DNA of 64,000 nucleotides from Cryobacterium sp. Y82 (GCF_002929495.1 NZ_PJJJ01000031.1:124001-188000), one strand, 5' to 3'; counted from the first letter of the stretch, positions 46,897 to 56,125 are shown. Notes: generated by a model from the sequence alone, not told the origin. Numbers and translations: made by a program.

Positions 46897-47496
46897 ATGC
46901 GAATCCCGTCGCGTCACCGTCCGCCGCACAACGCAGTGCTCGGCGCCCTTTTACTGTCACTTTTACTAAGCGGATGCATGGCCACGCCAGCCCCGCCCGT
47001 CACGGTGTCCCCGGTGCCGGTGGCGACGGCTGTCCCCACGGAGTCTCCCCCAGTGTTTGCGTCGAACGAGGATGCACTGGCTGCCGCGACGGCCGCCTAT
47101 GCCGCCTACCTAGCCGCAGGCGACAGTGTTGACGATATGGAGTCGGCCTCCTGGGGTCAGTACCTTGCATTAACGACCGGACCGGAGCGAGACGACGAGA
47201 TCAAGACCAAGAAAGTTCTTGAGGAAAAAGGGTGGAGATTCTCGGGCACCACAACCTTTGACTCGATGACCGTGCAGTCTTTCGGTCCTCTAGCGAATGC
47301 AACATCGGAAATACGAACCTACGTTTGTCTCGATGTAAGCCAAAGCCAAAAGGTGGATATGACCGGGCAAATCGTTTCCGATCCAGATCGTTTGGCGCGC
47401 TGGCCACTCGTCGTGACCTTCACCACCCCAGATGAAATCTCCCATGACCTTCTCATTTCGGAGTCAACAGTATGGTCCGGTTCAAACTTCTGCTAG
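46897..47496 (+). CDS. Putative secreted lipoprotein
   Basis: 199 residues with a lipoprotein signal: basic start, hydrophobic LGALLLSLLLSGC with the lipobox cysteine at residue 27, then a Pro/Thr/Val-rich linker. The mature part begins with an Ala/Tyr-rich helix (ALAAATAAYAAYLAAGDSVD), a pattern common in uncharacterized actinobacterial lipoproteins. It overlaps the following secreted-protein gene by 25 bases, so the two are cotranscribed and perhaps act together at the cell surface. Function unknown. Confidence 0.8.
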   Translation: MRIPSRHRPPHNAVLGALLLSLLLSGCMATPAPPVTVSPVPVATAVPTESPPVFASNEDALAAATAAYAAYLAAGDSVDDMESASWGQYLALTTGPERDDEIKTKKVLEEKGWRFSGTTTFDSMTVQSFGPLANATSEIRTYVCLDVSQSQKVDMTGQIVSDPDRLARWPLVVTFTTPDEISHDLLISESTVWSGSNFC

Positions 47497-48374
47497 CTGT
47501 CGGTGCTCTCTCGTTCCTCACGATTACCTCTGCAGCAATTTCACCGGCCTACGCTGGTGATCTTGCTTGCAGCTCAAGTGACATAAAGAATGAAACGTGC
47601 CCACCAGGGCTTGTATCCGGGGGAATTTCAACCGGGGACGGGGTTGACCTGACCGCAGAAAATAATGACCGATCCGGCGGCGGATCGGGCGGGGATCGTG
47701 GTTCGGGCGGCCGGGCTGGGACCGGGCAAACACTGACCGAGATCTGCGCCCACCCCGTTGGCCGGCTGACCTCGGAGCAGGAGTGGACGCTTTGTGGCTC
47801 CGGCGACTTCCCGGTGATCTCACGCCACCCCGAGTGGCCACCCACCATCGCCGCCCCCACAACGCCCTGCCCGAATTGTTCGCCAGACACCATCGTGCGC
47901 GTCTCCGACCTGGAGAACTTCCCTGCACCAGCGGCCCCCTCCGGCATGGAACCCAATGGCTGGGCGGTCGTTGGACTGGCCGCGAATTTCTGGGCCGGAG
48001 CATCCGCTCAAGTTGGCGAGGGACTACTGCTTGGCCAGCCCGCGCAGGTGATGTTCACCCCGATCGGCTACCGCTGGAACTATGGCGACGGCACGGCTGG
48101 ATCGAGCGTAACCGGCGGGGCCAGCTGGGAAGATCTCGGCCTCGCGGAATTCGCCAGCACCGCCACGAGCCACGTCTACACAACGAAGGGTACTTATTCG
48201 GTGGTGTTGACAGTCGAGTACCGAGCCGACTACAGCTTCGGCGACCAGGGCTGGCGCCCCGTCGAGGGCATCGTCACCGTGCCGTCAGGCCCGTTCGCCG
48301 TCGTGGCAGCGAACGAATCGACGGTACTCGTCGCCGAAGACTGCAACGTGAACCCCCACGGCCCCGGCTGTTGA
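47472..48374 (+). CDS. Secreted protein with PKD-like domain
   Basis: 300 residues. An N-terminal signal peptide (VRFKLLLAVGALSFLTITSA, cleavage likely after AYA). Then a Gly/Ser-rich linker (about residues 68-85) and a PKD-like fold near 195-275: YRWNYGDGTAGS and SHVYTTKGTYSVVLTVEYRA, the usual WDFGDGT and YxxxGxYxVxLTV patterns. Four or more cysteines may form disulfides. Overlaps the preceding lipoprotein gene. Role unknown, probably cell-surface binding. Confidence 0.8.
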   Translation: MVRFKLLLAVGALSFLTITSAAISPAYAGDLACSSSDIKNETCPPGLVSGGISTGDGVDLTAENNDRSGGGSGGDRGSGGRAGTGQTLTEICAHPVGRLTSEQEWTLCGSGDFPVISRHPEWPPTIAAPTTPCPNCSPDTIVRVSDLENFPAPAAPSGMEPNGWAVVGLAANFWAGASAQVGEGLLLGQPAQVMFTPIGYRWNYGDGTAGSSVTGGASWEDLGLAEFASTATSHVYTTKGTYSVVLTVEYRADYSFGDQGWRPVEGIVTVPSGPFAVVAANESTVLVAEDCNVNPHGPGC

Positions 48375-48383
48375 CTTAGCCGA

Positions 48384-48415
48384 GTTGCAACGCACGTCTA
48401 CATCTACGTTGCAGC
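48384..48415. terminator. Possible hairpin between convergent genes
   Basis: GTTGCAACG facing CGTTGCAGC (one mismatch) with a 14-base loop, in the gap between the PKD protein and the flotillin gene. No T-run; weak evidence. Confidence 0.3.
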
Positions 48416-48545
48416 CGCGATTACGACCGCCGCGTTGTCATCAGCGTCGAAATCAACGCCGTTGATCGACAGCGACGGATGCTCACGCTGCCGAACGCGC
48501 GGCTCCGGCGGCCGTCGCGGAAACGACCGAACGAGGCGCCAAAAG

Positions 48546-50042
48546 TCATTCTGAAGGCGCGGCTTCAAAGGCCCCTTCAGATACCGAAGTCGACTTCACC
48601 GCGTCAGCCAGTGGGCCAGCGGCGGTCGCAGTCGAAAGCGTCGATGCGCCACTGGGTGAAACGGACGCGCCAGTGGGCGCGGCGTTCCGCAGGGCGGCTC
48701 CGGCCGTGCCGCCGAGCAACCCGCCCAGCAGGTCTTTGATGCCGATTCCCATGGTGGAGCCGAGTACGGCATCGACCTCGCTGAAGCCCGACGCGACGTT
48801 CTTGGAGAGTTGGCTGGCGCCATCCGTTGAGATGACGGTGAGCTGGTCGATATTACCCATGGGAGCGGCGAGCTCGTGCGCGATCTGCGGAAGCATCTCG
48901 ATCAGCCGTAGCTGGATGAGCGCCTCAGATTGCTGGGCGACGGCCTCGGCCGAGAGACGGGTGGCGGTCGCTTCGGCCGTACCACGGGCGAGAATGGCAT
49001 CGGCGTCGGCCTGACCCTCAGCACGAGTGGCGTCGGCGTTGGCGACACGGCTGTCACGGTCGGCGGTGGCCTTGGCGACGGAGGCCTCGGCTGCGGCAAT
49101 CGCGGTCACGCGGATTCGGTACGCGTCGGCGTCGGCGATCGCGTTGACCTCGGACTCCAGCTCAGCCTTGCGCAGGCTCGCACGGCGCTGGGCGGTGAGT
49201 TCCTGCTCCTGCACAATGGCCTGCTGCGCCTTTGCCTCGGCGAGGGGCCGCGACGCGGAGGCCTCGGCGGAGGCTTTGTCTGTGTCGAGCTGCAGCGCGG
49301 CCTTGCGCAGGGCGAGTGTGTTCTGCGCTTCGGCGATGGCCTGCTCGGCGGTGATCAGGGCTTCCTGCGATTCGCGGTTCGCGACGTGCTCGGCAACCTC
49401 GGCCTGGCGACGCACCTTGGCCTGCTCGGCACGACCGATGTCGCGAATGTAGTCGTTCTCGTCGGTGATGCCCTTGATCTCGAACGAGTCAACGTCAAGG
49501 CCCTGATTGGCGAGCGACTCACGTGCGGTGGCGAGCACCGAGCTGCCGAGCTCATCGCGTTTCTGGATGACGGTCATGACGTCGGTCGCGCCGATCGAGG
49601 AACGCAGCGAACCGCTCAACACCTCTTGCGCGAAGCCATCGATGTTCTTGTCCTGGCCCAGAAAGCGCTGGGCCGCGGCGCGAATCGCGGCGGGGTCGTC
49701 GCCGACCTTGACGATGGCGACGGCTTCAACCGACAGCGTGATGCCGTTGCGGTCCTGCGCAACGGCAGTGATTTCGATCGCCCGGCTGCGCAGGCTGATC
49801 TTGAACGCCTTCTGGAAGAAGGGAGTGATGAAGACGCCCTGTCCGTGCACGACGCGCTGACCGGATTCCTCGAGTGTGGCACCATCGACGATCGTCTTAC
49901 GGCTCTTCTTACCGGTGATGATGAGGGCCTCGTCGGGCCCGGCGTTCTTATAGATGGTCTTGGCGTAAACCAGGGCAATGAGCAGAACCACAATGATCAT
50001 GAAAATGATCACCGGGATCGGGCTAAACAGAAAATCGAGCAT
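48546..50042 (-). CDS. SPFH/flotillin family membrane protein
   Basis: 498 residues. An N-terminal membrane helix (SPIPVIIFMIIVVLLIALVY), an SPFH/PHB domain (about 30-220: KNAGPDEALIITGKKSRKTI through DVDSFEIKGITDENDYIRDI), and a long Ala/Glu-rich coiled coil (about 225-420) typical of flotillins that organize membrane microdomains. A Gly/Ala/Ser-rich tail ends the protein. The start is ATG 50042 with GGAAGGA; an upstream extension to 50162 is a shadow. No NfeD-type partner is adjacent. Confidence 0.9.
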   Translation of the reverse strand: MLDFLFSPIPVIIFMIIVVLLIALVYAKTIYKNAGPDEALIITGKKSRKTIVDGATLEESGQRVVHGQGVFITPFFQKAFKISLRSRAIEITAVAQDRNGITLSVEAVAIVKVGDDPAAIRAAAQRFLGQDKNIDGFAQEVLSGSLRSSIGATDVMTVIQKRDELGSSVLATARESLANQGLDVDSFEIKGITDENDYIRDIGRAEQAKVRRQAEVAEHVANRESQEALITAEQAIAEAQNTLALRKAALQLDTDKASAEASASRPLAEAKAQQAIVQEQELTAQRRASLRKAELESEVNAIADADAYRIRVTAIAAAEASVAKATADRDSRVANADATRAEGQADADAILARGTAEATATRLSAEAVAQQSEALIQLRLIEMLPQIAHELAAPMGNIDQLTVISTDGASQLSKNVASGFSEVDAVLGSTMGIGIKDLLGGLLGGTAGAALRNAAPTGASVSPSGASTLSTATAAGPLADAVKSTSVSEGAFEAAPSE

Positions 50043-50207
50043 GGAGTCCTTCCGAGGCGCATAGCGTGTACGTCGTTTGGGCGATCCGGTCTGTCTCCCG
50101 TGGCGCCGAGCCGTGCCTTCAGTCTGGCAGGACACAGCGCCGGATGCGAAAGATGTCGCCATTCAGAGTGGGCGGTCGCAGCCTGCGACCGGTACCGTCG
50201 CGTCAGG

Positions 50208-50280
50208 GTGCTCGGGAGTTGCGCCGCTGCGTGGGCGGCGCAACTCCCGAGCACTGGCGCACCTCCCGCGCAGCGGGGCG
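50208..50280. repeat. Palindromic intergenic element, copy 2, with perfect 18-bp stem
   Basis: GTGCTCGGGAGTTGCGCC at 50208-50225 is exactly inverted at 50237-50254 around an 11-base loop, followed by CACCTCCCGCGCAGCGG. The second half matches the copies near 20967 and 58389. It lies between the flotillin gene start and the caspase remnant on the same strand, where it could act as a terminator. Confidence 0.7.
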
Positions 50281-50441
50281 TTACGGAGGGCTATCCGTCG
50301 ATGAAGTCTGCGGCAGCGCGCAGGAACGCGGCAGCGGCAAGGGCGCGCACCGCGGTATCCGTTTCGCGCGAGCCAGCACTGCCCATCACTCCTGCAGGGC
50401 CAGCGGATCCCGCGGTCGAGTCGATCCCGCCCGCACCGACC

Positions 50442-50935
50442 TCAGGCCCTAGGCCGGCGGCCGCGTCGAGCAGTGCCGAAATTGAGACCGGGATCGCAGC
50501 GCATCGAGAAGAAAGCGGGTGAATGCCCCGTTGTACCGGCCACCAAAGTTTGCCCGCTGCCGCTGTGGCAGGTATCGAGAATCACATCGAGCAGTACGCC
50601 CTTGGGCAGTCGGGCGAACAAATCGTGCAGCTCGTCGTCGATGATTAAGGAGCTCGCGTTCCAGACGGCACCGTTCTGCTTAAGGTCATAGGTGGCAAAG
50701 GCCTCGTCGACCTGGTCGGCCTCATCCCCGCTCGTGTCGGGCAATTGGGTGCCATGACTCGACATGGTAAACACGATGTGGTTGAGGTGTTCCCCCGGCG
50801 TAGCCGCACGGTCGAGCGCCTCGCTCATCGCGCCGAGCACGGCGTCCTTGGTCGCGGCCTGATCGGTCAGCACGGTGATGCCTGAGTCGGCGAAGCCGTA
50901 AGCCGCGCTGAGCAGTGCGCTGACATCGGCGGCAC
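50442..50935 (-). pseudogene. Decayed caspase-like (C14) peptidase
   Basis: The open part (50442-50873, extending in frame to a stop near 50935) encodes ADVSALLSAAYGFADSGITV, then the catalytic histidine region IVFTMSSHGTQ and the catalytic cysteine region VILDTCHSGSG, so both catalytic residues are kept. The N-terminal start of the domain is missing. Near 50525 the sense frame GAFTRFLLDAL changes to another frame, after which an unrelated-looking Ala-rich coding tail runs to about 50286. It is truncated at both ends and probably non-functional. Confidence 0.7.
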
Positions 50936-50963
50936 ATCACGAGGCGGGTTGCGCAGGCCGAAG

Positions 50964-51693
50964 GGCTGGGATCTTCGCGTGCTGGGGTACTGGCAGTTGC
51001 GCTTCAACGGCGCACCGGTTGAGGTCGGCGCCCGGCAACAGCGCCTCCTCGCAGCCCTCGCCGTGCTGCACACCCAGCCGCGACCGGTGCTGGCCGCACG
51101 GCTCTGACCCGACAGCCCAGAGCGCCAGTCGGCAGGCAACTTGCGGGCGAGCGTGTTTCGTACCTCACATGAGCTGCCGCGTTTGCTGCGTACTACCGAT
51201 CCCCGCCCAGCTCGATCCGGCGGTGCGCATCGATCTGCGCCAGGTGCGGGAACTGACCACCGACATAACGCTGAACGGCGGCCGATCAGTGCCGCCGGAA
51301 TCGATCGACCTGTTGGAGGAGGCGAATCTCCTCCCGGGCTGGTACGAAGAGTGGGTCTTCGGCCAACAGGAGCGCCTGCTCGATCACCGGGTGGATTCCC
51401 TGGAAGCCCTGGCTCGTTCCTATCTCGTGGCCGGCAGTTTCAGCCGGGCCCTGATGGCGGCACGGGCAGCGGCGGTCGTGGATCCCCTGCGCGAAAGCGC
51501 CCAGCACCTGCTCGTGCGCTGCCACCTCGCCGAGAACAACTATGCATCGGCAGTGCACGTTTACCGCAGTTTTCGCGCCCACCTGGGCCGCGAACTCGGC
51601 GTCGAACCGTCGGAGCATTTCGCCAAGTTGCTCGGACTGGATCTTGCAATCATCGACTCCCGGCTGCTGGCGCGGGTCCTGAAAACCAGCTGA
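50964..51693 (+). pseudogene. Decayed SARP/BTAD-family transcriptional regulator
   Basis: Divergent from the caspase remnant. The N-terminal winged helix begins with RVLGYWQLRFNGAPVEVGAR (50976-51035). An in-frame TGA at 51105 replaces the Trp of the expected LWPDS; PERQSAGNLRASVFRTSHEL continues in the same frame, then a frameshift near 51200 leads to the BTAD domain (AQLDPAVRIDLRQVRELTTD through VYRSFRAHLGRELGVEPSEH). The last 160 codons are intact and end at 51693. A read-through or separate BTAD fragment is possible but unlikely to be a working regulator. Confidence 0.75.
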
Positions 51694-51736
51694 GCTCACA
51701 GGGGGTTCACAATCGGACTCTACCTAAGATCGACCG

Positions 51737-52591
51737 GTGACTGAAACAGCCCTCCCCCGCCCCTTCCGTCCCCAGTCCAGCTGGGTACGCAGCGTCGGCC
51801 TGATGATTTTCTTCAGCCGCTGGCTGCAGGCGCCCCTGTATATTGGCCTCATCATCGCGCAGATTATCTATGTGATCGTGTTCATGGTCGAGCTCATCAA
51901 CCTCGGCGGCGACGTATGGACCTCACTGACCGTGCCCGGCGACGACGGTGGCATCCACGTTGAAGAAGCCGCGATCATGCTCTCGGTGCTCGGCCTGATC
52001 GACGTCGTGATGATTGCGAACCTGCTGATCATGGTCATCATTGGCGGCTACGAGACGTTCGTCTCGCGCATCCGCTTAGACGGTCACCCTGACCAGCCGG
52101 AGTGGCTCAGCCACGTCAACGCGAACGTGCTCAAGGTCAAGCTCGCCATGGCCATCGTGGGAATCTCCTCAATTCACCTGCTAAAAACCTTCATCGAGGT
52201 TGGCGATCTGGCCGCGCGCGGCACGCCGGTCAGCTCGGACCCGACCGAGACTATTACCGGCAACGTCTACACCTGGGACGGCGTTCTCTGGCAGGTCATC
52301 ATCCACATGGTGTTCATTCTCTCGGCGATCGCGCTGGCTTGGATCGACCGCACGTCGCAGGCCGGGCACGCAGCCCCGCCCGCACCCTCACCCGCGGCCG
52401 TGCACGGACCGGCCACCGTTCCGGGGCCGGTCGCAGCCCTGAATGCCGCACCCATCCGTCGCGAACTCGCGCCCGCGACATCCACCGGTATCGCCCTGCA
52501 CTTGACCCAATTGGGTCAGCTGCGTGACGCCGGCGTGGTGACGGATGCCGAATTCCTCGCCAAAAAGACGGAACTTCTCGCGCGTTACTAA
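51737..52591 (+). CDS. UPF0114 membrane protein with C-terminal SHOCT domain
   Basis: 284 residues from GTG 51737. Residues about 15-210 match the UPF0114/YqhA family: FFSRWLQAPLYIGLIIAQII, ANLLIMVIIGGYETFVSRIR and LLKTFIEVGDL, with four membrane segments. After a Pro/Ala-rich linker (about 215-250) comes a SHOCT-type short domain, LTQLGQLRDAGVVTDAEFLA. SHOCT is usually an oligomerization or membrane-associated add-on; its fusion to UPF0114 is uncommon. Function unknown. Confidence 0.83.
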   Translation: MTETALPRPFRPQSSWVRSVGLMIFFSRWLQAPLYIGLIIAQIIYVIVFMVELINLGGDVWTSLTVPGDDGGIHVEEAAIMLSVLGLIDVVMIANLLIMVIIGGYETFVSRIRLDGHPDQPEWLSHVNANVLKVKLAMAIVGISSIHLLKTFIEVGDLAARGTPVSSDPTETITGNVYTWDGVLWQVIIHMVFILSAIALAWIDRTSQAGHAAPPAPSPAAVHGPATVPGPVAALNAAPIRRELAPATSTGIALHLTQLGQLRDAGVVTDAEFLAKKTELLARY

Positions 52592-52597
52592 TAGTGG

Positions 52598-53070
52598 CTA
52601 GAACGCCGTGAGGCCGCGGGCGGGAAACTGGGCGCGCACGCGCTCGAGCACTGCGGCATCGGGCGGGTGTACCCCGTGCAGCGGGTAGGGAATGGCGAGG
52701 CGGTTCCATTTTTCCTCGCCCATCTCGTGAAACGGCAGCACCTCGACCCGTGAGACGTTGGGCCAGCGAGCCACGATTTCGGCAACCGCGTCGACGTTCT
52801 CCACCGCATCGGTTCTTCCGGGAACAAGCACGAACCGCACCCATACGTTCGTGCCGCGTTCGCACAGCCGGTCGCCGCGAGCACACCGCGGTAGCGACGG
52901 ATGCCCGCCAGCACGTCGTCGATCGGCGACAGCGCGCCGTCCCTCATCTTCCAGGTATCCGGGTTGTGGCAGTACTGGCAGCGCAGCAGACAGCCGGAGA
53001 GAAAATAGGTCAACCGGGTGTACCCGGTCCGTCGACCGCCGTGACCAGTTCCCAGGAATGCACGCTCGCC
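52598..53070 (-). pseudogene. Decayed pyruvate formate-lyase activating enzyme (PflA)
   Basis: Radical SAM remnant. The N-terminus reads ASVHSWELVTAVDGPGT, then a frameshift near 53020 leads to FLSGCLLRCQYCHNPDTWKM, the iron-sulfur and SAM motif. About 100 central codons are missing. After another frameshift, VWVRFVLVPGRTDAVENVDA and VEVLPFHEMGEEKWNRLAI give the PflA C-terminus, ending at 52598. It follows a pflB remnant, so the whole pfl locus is decaying. Confidence 0.85.
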
Positions 53071-53089
53071 ATCGTGCCGTCGGGTGTCC

Positions 53090-53316
53090 GTCGATCAGGC
53101 CGACCAGGTCGCTGACCCGCTCTGCCGGGTGTGGCCGAGCCCGGCCGGTACGGCCGTGTTGGTCAGGGAGATACCGTTTTGCGCTTCGGAGGAGGGCAGT
53201 TTCGCCACGCTCAGCGCCGAGGCGAGCATGCCGTGGGTGTCGCGGCCGTTCATCGGGTTGGCGCCGGGTGCGAATGGCGCGCCGGCCCGACGACCGTCGG
53301 GGGTGTTGCCGGTCTT
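53090..53316 (-). pseudogene. Fragment of pyruvate formate-lyase (PflB)
   Basis: A fragment of about 75 codons reads [20 protein letters not shown], then [20 protein letters not shown] and [14 protein letters not shown], the region before the glycyl-radical loop of PflB. It shifts frame near 53120 ([11 protein letters not shown]) and is joined to the pflA remnant. Its first codon directly follows the stop of the acyl-CoA synthetase gene, so a deletion removed the rest of pflB up to that point. Confidence 0.85.
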
Positions 53317-55020
53317 CTAGCGCTTGAGCCCCGGAAACTGGTCGTCGCGCCACTCGTTCGACAGAGGGGTACCCGTAGCGGCCGCGTCGTCTTCACGCTC
53401 GCGCAGCTCAACTCGGCGAATCTTGCCCGAGATGGTTTTGGGCAGATCGAAGAACTCCACCCGCCGCACCCGCATGTAGGCCGGCAGCCCGGTGCGGGCG
53501 TGTCGCAGCACGGCTTCGGCGGTCTCCGCCGTCGGTTCCCAGCCCGGTGCGAGATGAATGTAGGCCTTGGGAATGTTCAGGCGGGTCGCATCGGGCGCGG
53601 GAACGACGGCGGCTTCGGCGACCGCGGGGTGTTCGAGCAACACGCTCTCCACTTCGAACGGCGACACCTTGTAGTCGCTCGACTTGAAGACGTCGTCGGT
53701 GCGGCCGATGAAAGTGAGGTAACCGTTGGCATCCACCGTTGCGACGTCGCCGGTGTGGAAGAAACCGCCGCGAATGGCATGGGCGGTGAGGTCGGGTTGG
53801 CCGTGGTAGCCGGTCATGAGGTTGACCGGGCTCTGCGAGAGGTCGAGGCAGATTTCGCCCTCGTCGGCGGGCAGCTCGGTGATCGGGTCGAGCAGCTTGA
53901 TCGAGACGCCGGGCAGGGGCAGGCCCATTGACCCGGCTTTCAGTAAGGATCCGGGTCCGTTTCCGACGATGGCGGTGGTCTCGGTCTGACCGAATCCGTC
54001 GCGGATGGTCAGCTTCCAGCCGTTGTCGATCTGCCGGATGACCTCGGGGTTGAGTGGTTCTCCAGCCGAGAGCAACTCGCGCAGGCTGGCCGGGCGGGCG
54101 CCGACATCCGCTTGAATAAGCATGCGCCAGACCGTCGGCGGTGCGCAGAACGTGCTGACCTCGGCGCGATGGAGCTGCGCGATCAGGGCGGCCGGGTCGA
54201 ACTTGGAGTAGTTGTAAACGAACACGGTCGCCTCGGCGATCCACGGGGCGAAGAAGCAGCTCCAGGCGTGTTTGCCCCAGCCGGGCGAGCTGATTGCGAG
54301 GTGGACGTCGCCGGGACGCAGGCCCAGCCAGTACATGGTGGAGAGGTGGCCGACCGGGTAGGAGGTCTGCGAGTGCAGCACCATTTTCGGCTTGCTTGTC
54401 GTACCAGAGGTGAAGTAGATCAGTGAGGGATCGGCGGAGTCGACAACCGTCGTGATCGGTTCAGGGGTGACCCGATACGCGTCCGCGAAGTCGGCCCACC
54501 CGGGGCGGGGCGGGCCGACAGCGATGCGGGTGTAGTCGCCGGGAACGTCGTCGAATTTGGCCGCGTCTGCCGAGTTGGCGATTACGTGGGCGACGCCGCC
54601 GCGCTGCACCCGGTCGGTCAGATCGTGCGAGGCGAGCACGGCGCTCGTGGGCATGATGACGGCGCCGACCTTCATGATGGCGAGCATCGCCTCCCAGATC
54701 TCGCGCTGGTTGCCGAGCATGAGCATGACGTGATCGCCACGCCCGACGCCCTGGTGGCTGAGCCAGGTGGCGACCTGGTCGGATCGATGGGCCATCTCAT
54801 CAAAGGTGAGCTTTTGCTCACTGCCGTCTTCTTCGACGATCCACAGCGCGATTTTGTCGTTGCCGCGAGCGAGCACGTCAAACCAGTCCGTGGCCCAGTT
54901 GAAGTGCTCTCCCACATCGGGCCAGCGAAACTCCTGTGCGGCACGCGCGTGATCGTCGCGCAGGGCCAGAAGCTGGTCGCGTGCGGCACGGTAGTTGTTA
55001 GTGCTCACCTGGTGAGTCAT
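53317..55020 (-). CDS. Acyl-CoA synthetase (AMP-binding, medium-chain type)
   Basis: 567 residues. Adenylate-forming enzyme activating carboxylic acids with ATP and CoA. Motifs: SLIYFTSGTTSKPKMVLHSQ (P-loop-like A3), IRDGFGQTETTAIVGNGPGS (A5), GGFFHTGDVATVDANGYLTF (A7) and the C-terminal lysine region LPKTISGKIRRVELRERE (A10). Best fit is the acetyl-/medium-chain acyl-CoA synthetase group (AcsM-like). The start is ATG 55020 with GGAG; a frame to 55050 is less supported. The C-terminus abuts the pflB fragment and could have been affected by that deletion. Confidence 0.88.
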   Translation of the reverse strand: MTHQVSTNNYRAARDQLLALRDDHARAAQEFRWPDVGEHFNWATDWFDVLARGNDKIALWIVEEDGSEQKLTFDEMAHRSDQVATWLSHQGVGRGDHVMLMLGNQREIWEAMLAIMKVGAVIMPTSAVLASHDLTDRVQRGGVAHVIANSADAAKFDDVPGDYTRIAVGPPRPGWADFADAYRVTPEPITTVVDSADPSLIYFTSGTTSKPKMVLHSQTSYPVGHLSTMYWLGLRPGDVHLAISSPGWGKHAWSCFFAPWIAEATVFVYNYSKFDPAALIAQLHRAEVSTFCAPPTVWRMLIQADVGARPASLRELLSAGEPLNPEVIRQIDNGWKLTIRDGFGQTETTAIVGNGPGSLLKAGSMGLPLPGVSIKLLDPITELPADEGEICLDLSQSPVNLMTGYHGQPDLTAHAIRGGFFHTGDVATVDANGYLTFIGRTDDVFKSSDYKVSPFEVESVLLEHPAVAEAAVVPAPDATRLNIPKAYIHLAPGWEPTAETAEAVLRHARTGLPAYMRVRRVEFFDLPKTISGKIRRVELREREDDAAATGTPLSNEWRDDQFPGLKR

Positions 55021-55153
55021 ACGCCGTTGTCTCCTTGAACGAGTCGCCACGTGCGAAACGGCGACAGTCTATTCTGTCAGGGCTTCGGGTCAGCCAGAGC
55101 GTGGCCGACAGGGAGCCGTGTGCTCGGCAAGTTGCAAGGCCTATCGTTAATGG

Positions 55154-55654
55154 ATGACATTCTCTATTCGCTCTCTCGTACGCGACGACCTGCCGCGCTT
55201 GCTCGCGCTCAACAATGCAGCCGTGCCCGCGGTCAATGAGCTGGATGCCGAAGCGTTGGCCGCGCTCGTCGAGCACAGCAATCTCGCGATTGCTGTCGTT
55301 GACGATGATGCGACCGATAGCGTCATCGGCTTCGCCATTCTGTTCATCGCGGGGGCCGAGTACGCGAGCGAGAACTACCACTGGTTCTCCAGCCGGTCCA
55401 CCGATTTTCTCTACGTCGACCGCATCGTCGTGGCCGACGGGTATCGCGGGCAGGGCCTCGGCCAGGTGCTCTACGACGCCATCTTCGGCGCTGCCCGCCG
55501 CCTTAAGCTCACCGAGGTATTCTGCGAGGTCAACCTCGAACCGCCGAACCCGGGCTCGCTCGCCTTTCACGACCGCCTCGGGTTCACCGAGGTCGGCCAG
55601 CTCTCAACGAAAGAGGACACCGTCGTCGTGAGCCTGCTGGCGGTTTCCGTTTAG
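55154..55654 (+). CDS. GNAT family N-acetyltransferase
   Basis: 166 residues. Acetyl-CoA-dependent acetyltransferase with the binding motif VVADGYRGQGLGQVLYDAIF (about residues 95-114) and a C-terminal FHDRLGFTEVGQLS typical of the fold. The N-terminus FSIRSLVRDDLPRLLALNNA fits the first strand and helix. The substrate is unknown. It is divergent from the acyl-CoA synthetase with 133 bases between. Confidence 0.88.
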   Translation: MTFSIRSLVRDDLPRLLALNNAAVPAVNELDAEALAALVEHSNLAIAVVDDDATDSVIGFAILFIAGAEYASENYHWFSSRSTDFLYVDRIVVADGYRGQGLGQVLYDAIFGAARRLKLTEVFCEVNLEPPNPGSLAFHDRLGFTEVGQLSTKEDTVVVSLLAVSV

Positions 55655-55957
55655 AGAAGACCACTGTCACTGACGGTGGCTAGTCGTTCGTCCTGGGTAT
55701 CGCTCGCGGCAGGTCAAGTCGTTCGAGGACGGACTGCAGGGAGTCCCTGAATACACAGTAGGCAGTCGCTGAATCCATTCATGTGACCGGGCGCCGATGG
55801 CGCGGGCTGGCGTCCGCCGAAACGGGGACAGACGGACTGCTCTGTATACATAAATCGGCGAGAAGTTCAAGGGGGTGCGGCAATAGGCGATTGCCCCCTA
55901 TGTTCAATCTGACGCGAGTTATCGCTTGCGCAGAACCAAGCCAAGGGACAACCCTCG
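55655..55957. other. Intergenic region without recognized gene
   Basis: About 300 bases between the GNAT gene and the small zinc-ribbon gene. Short open frames here are not coding-like. I see no convincing promoter, hairpin with T-run or repeat. Confidence 0.5.
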
Positions 55958-56125
55958 ATGCGAATTACCTGCCCGTTTTGCAAGTCACAGGCCGACCTGA
56001 AACCGAACCCCGCGCAAGCCCTTCGGCTCTCGCTCCCCCTCTACGTTCTCAAATGCACGGGTTGCGAACGCACCAGCATTCGCGTCGAACCCGCGCGCCA
56101 GCCGCACGTCCTCGTCTCCGCATAG
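55958..56125 (+). CDS. Small zinc-ribbon protein
   Basis: 55 residues. Two cysteine pairs, CPFC at residues 5-8 and CTGC at 33-36, can bind one zinc ion; the rest is MRITCPFCKSQADLKPNPAQ at the N-terminus and a short basic/hydrophobic C-terminal part. AGGGA lies about ten bases before the ATG. A 43-base segment of it (56058-56100) is repeated at 56220-56261. Function unknown; small ribbons often bind nucleic acid or a partner. Confidence 0.6.
   Translation: MRITCPFCKSQADLKPNPAQALRLSLPLYVLKCTGCERTSIRVEPARQPHVLVSA

Noticed and set aside
48930-50522. Open frame of 530 codons on the plus strand opposite the flotillin gene
   Set aside because: Antisense shadow of a GC-rich coiled-coil gene; no recognizable domain and no ribosome-binding site.
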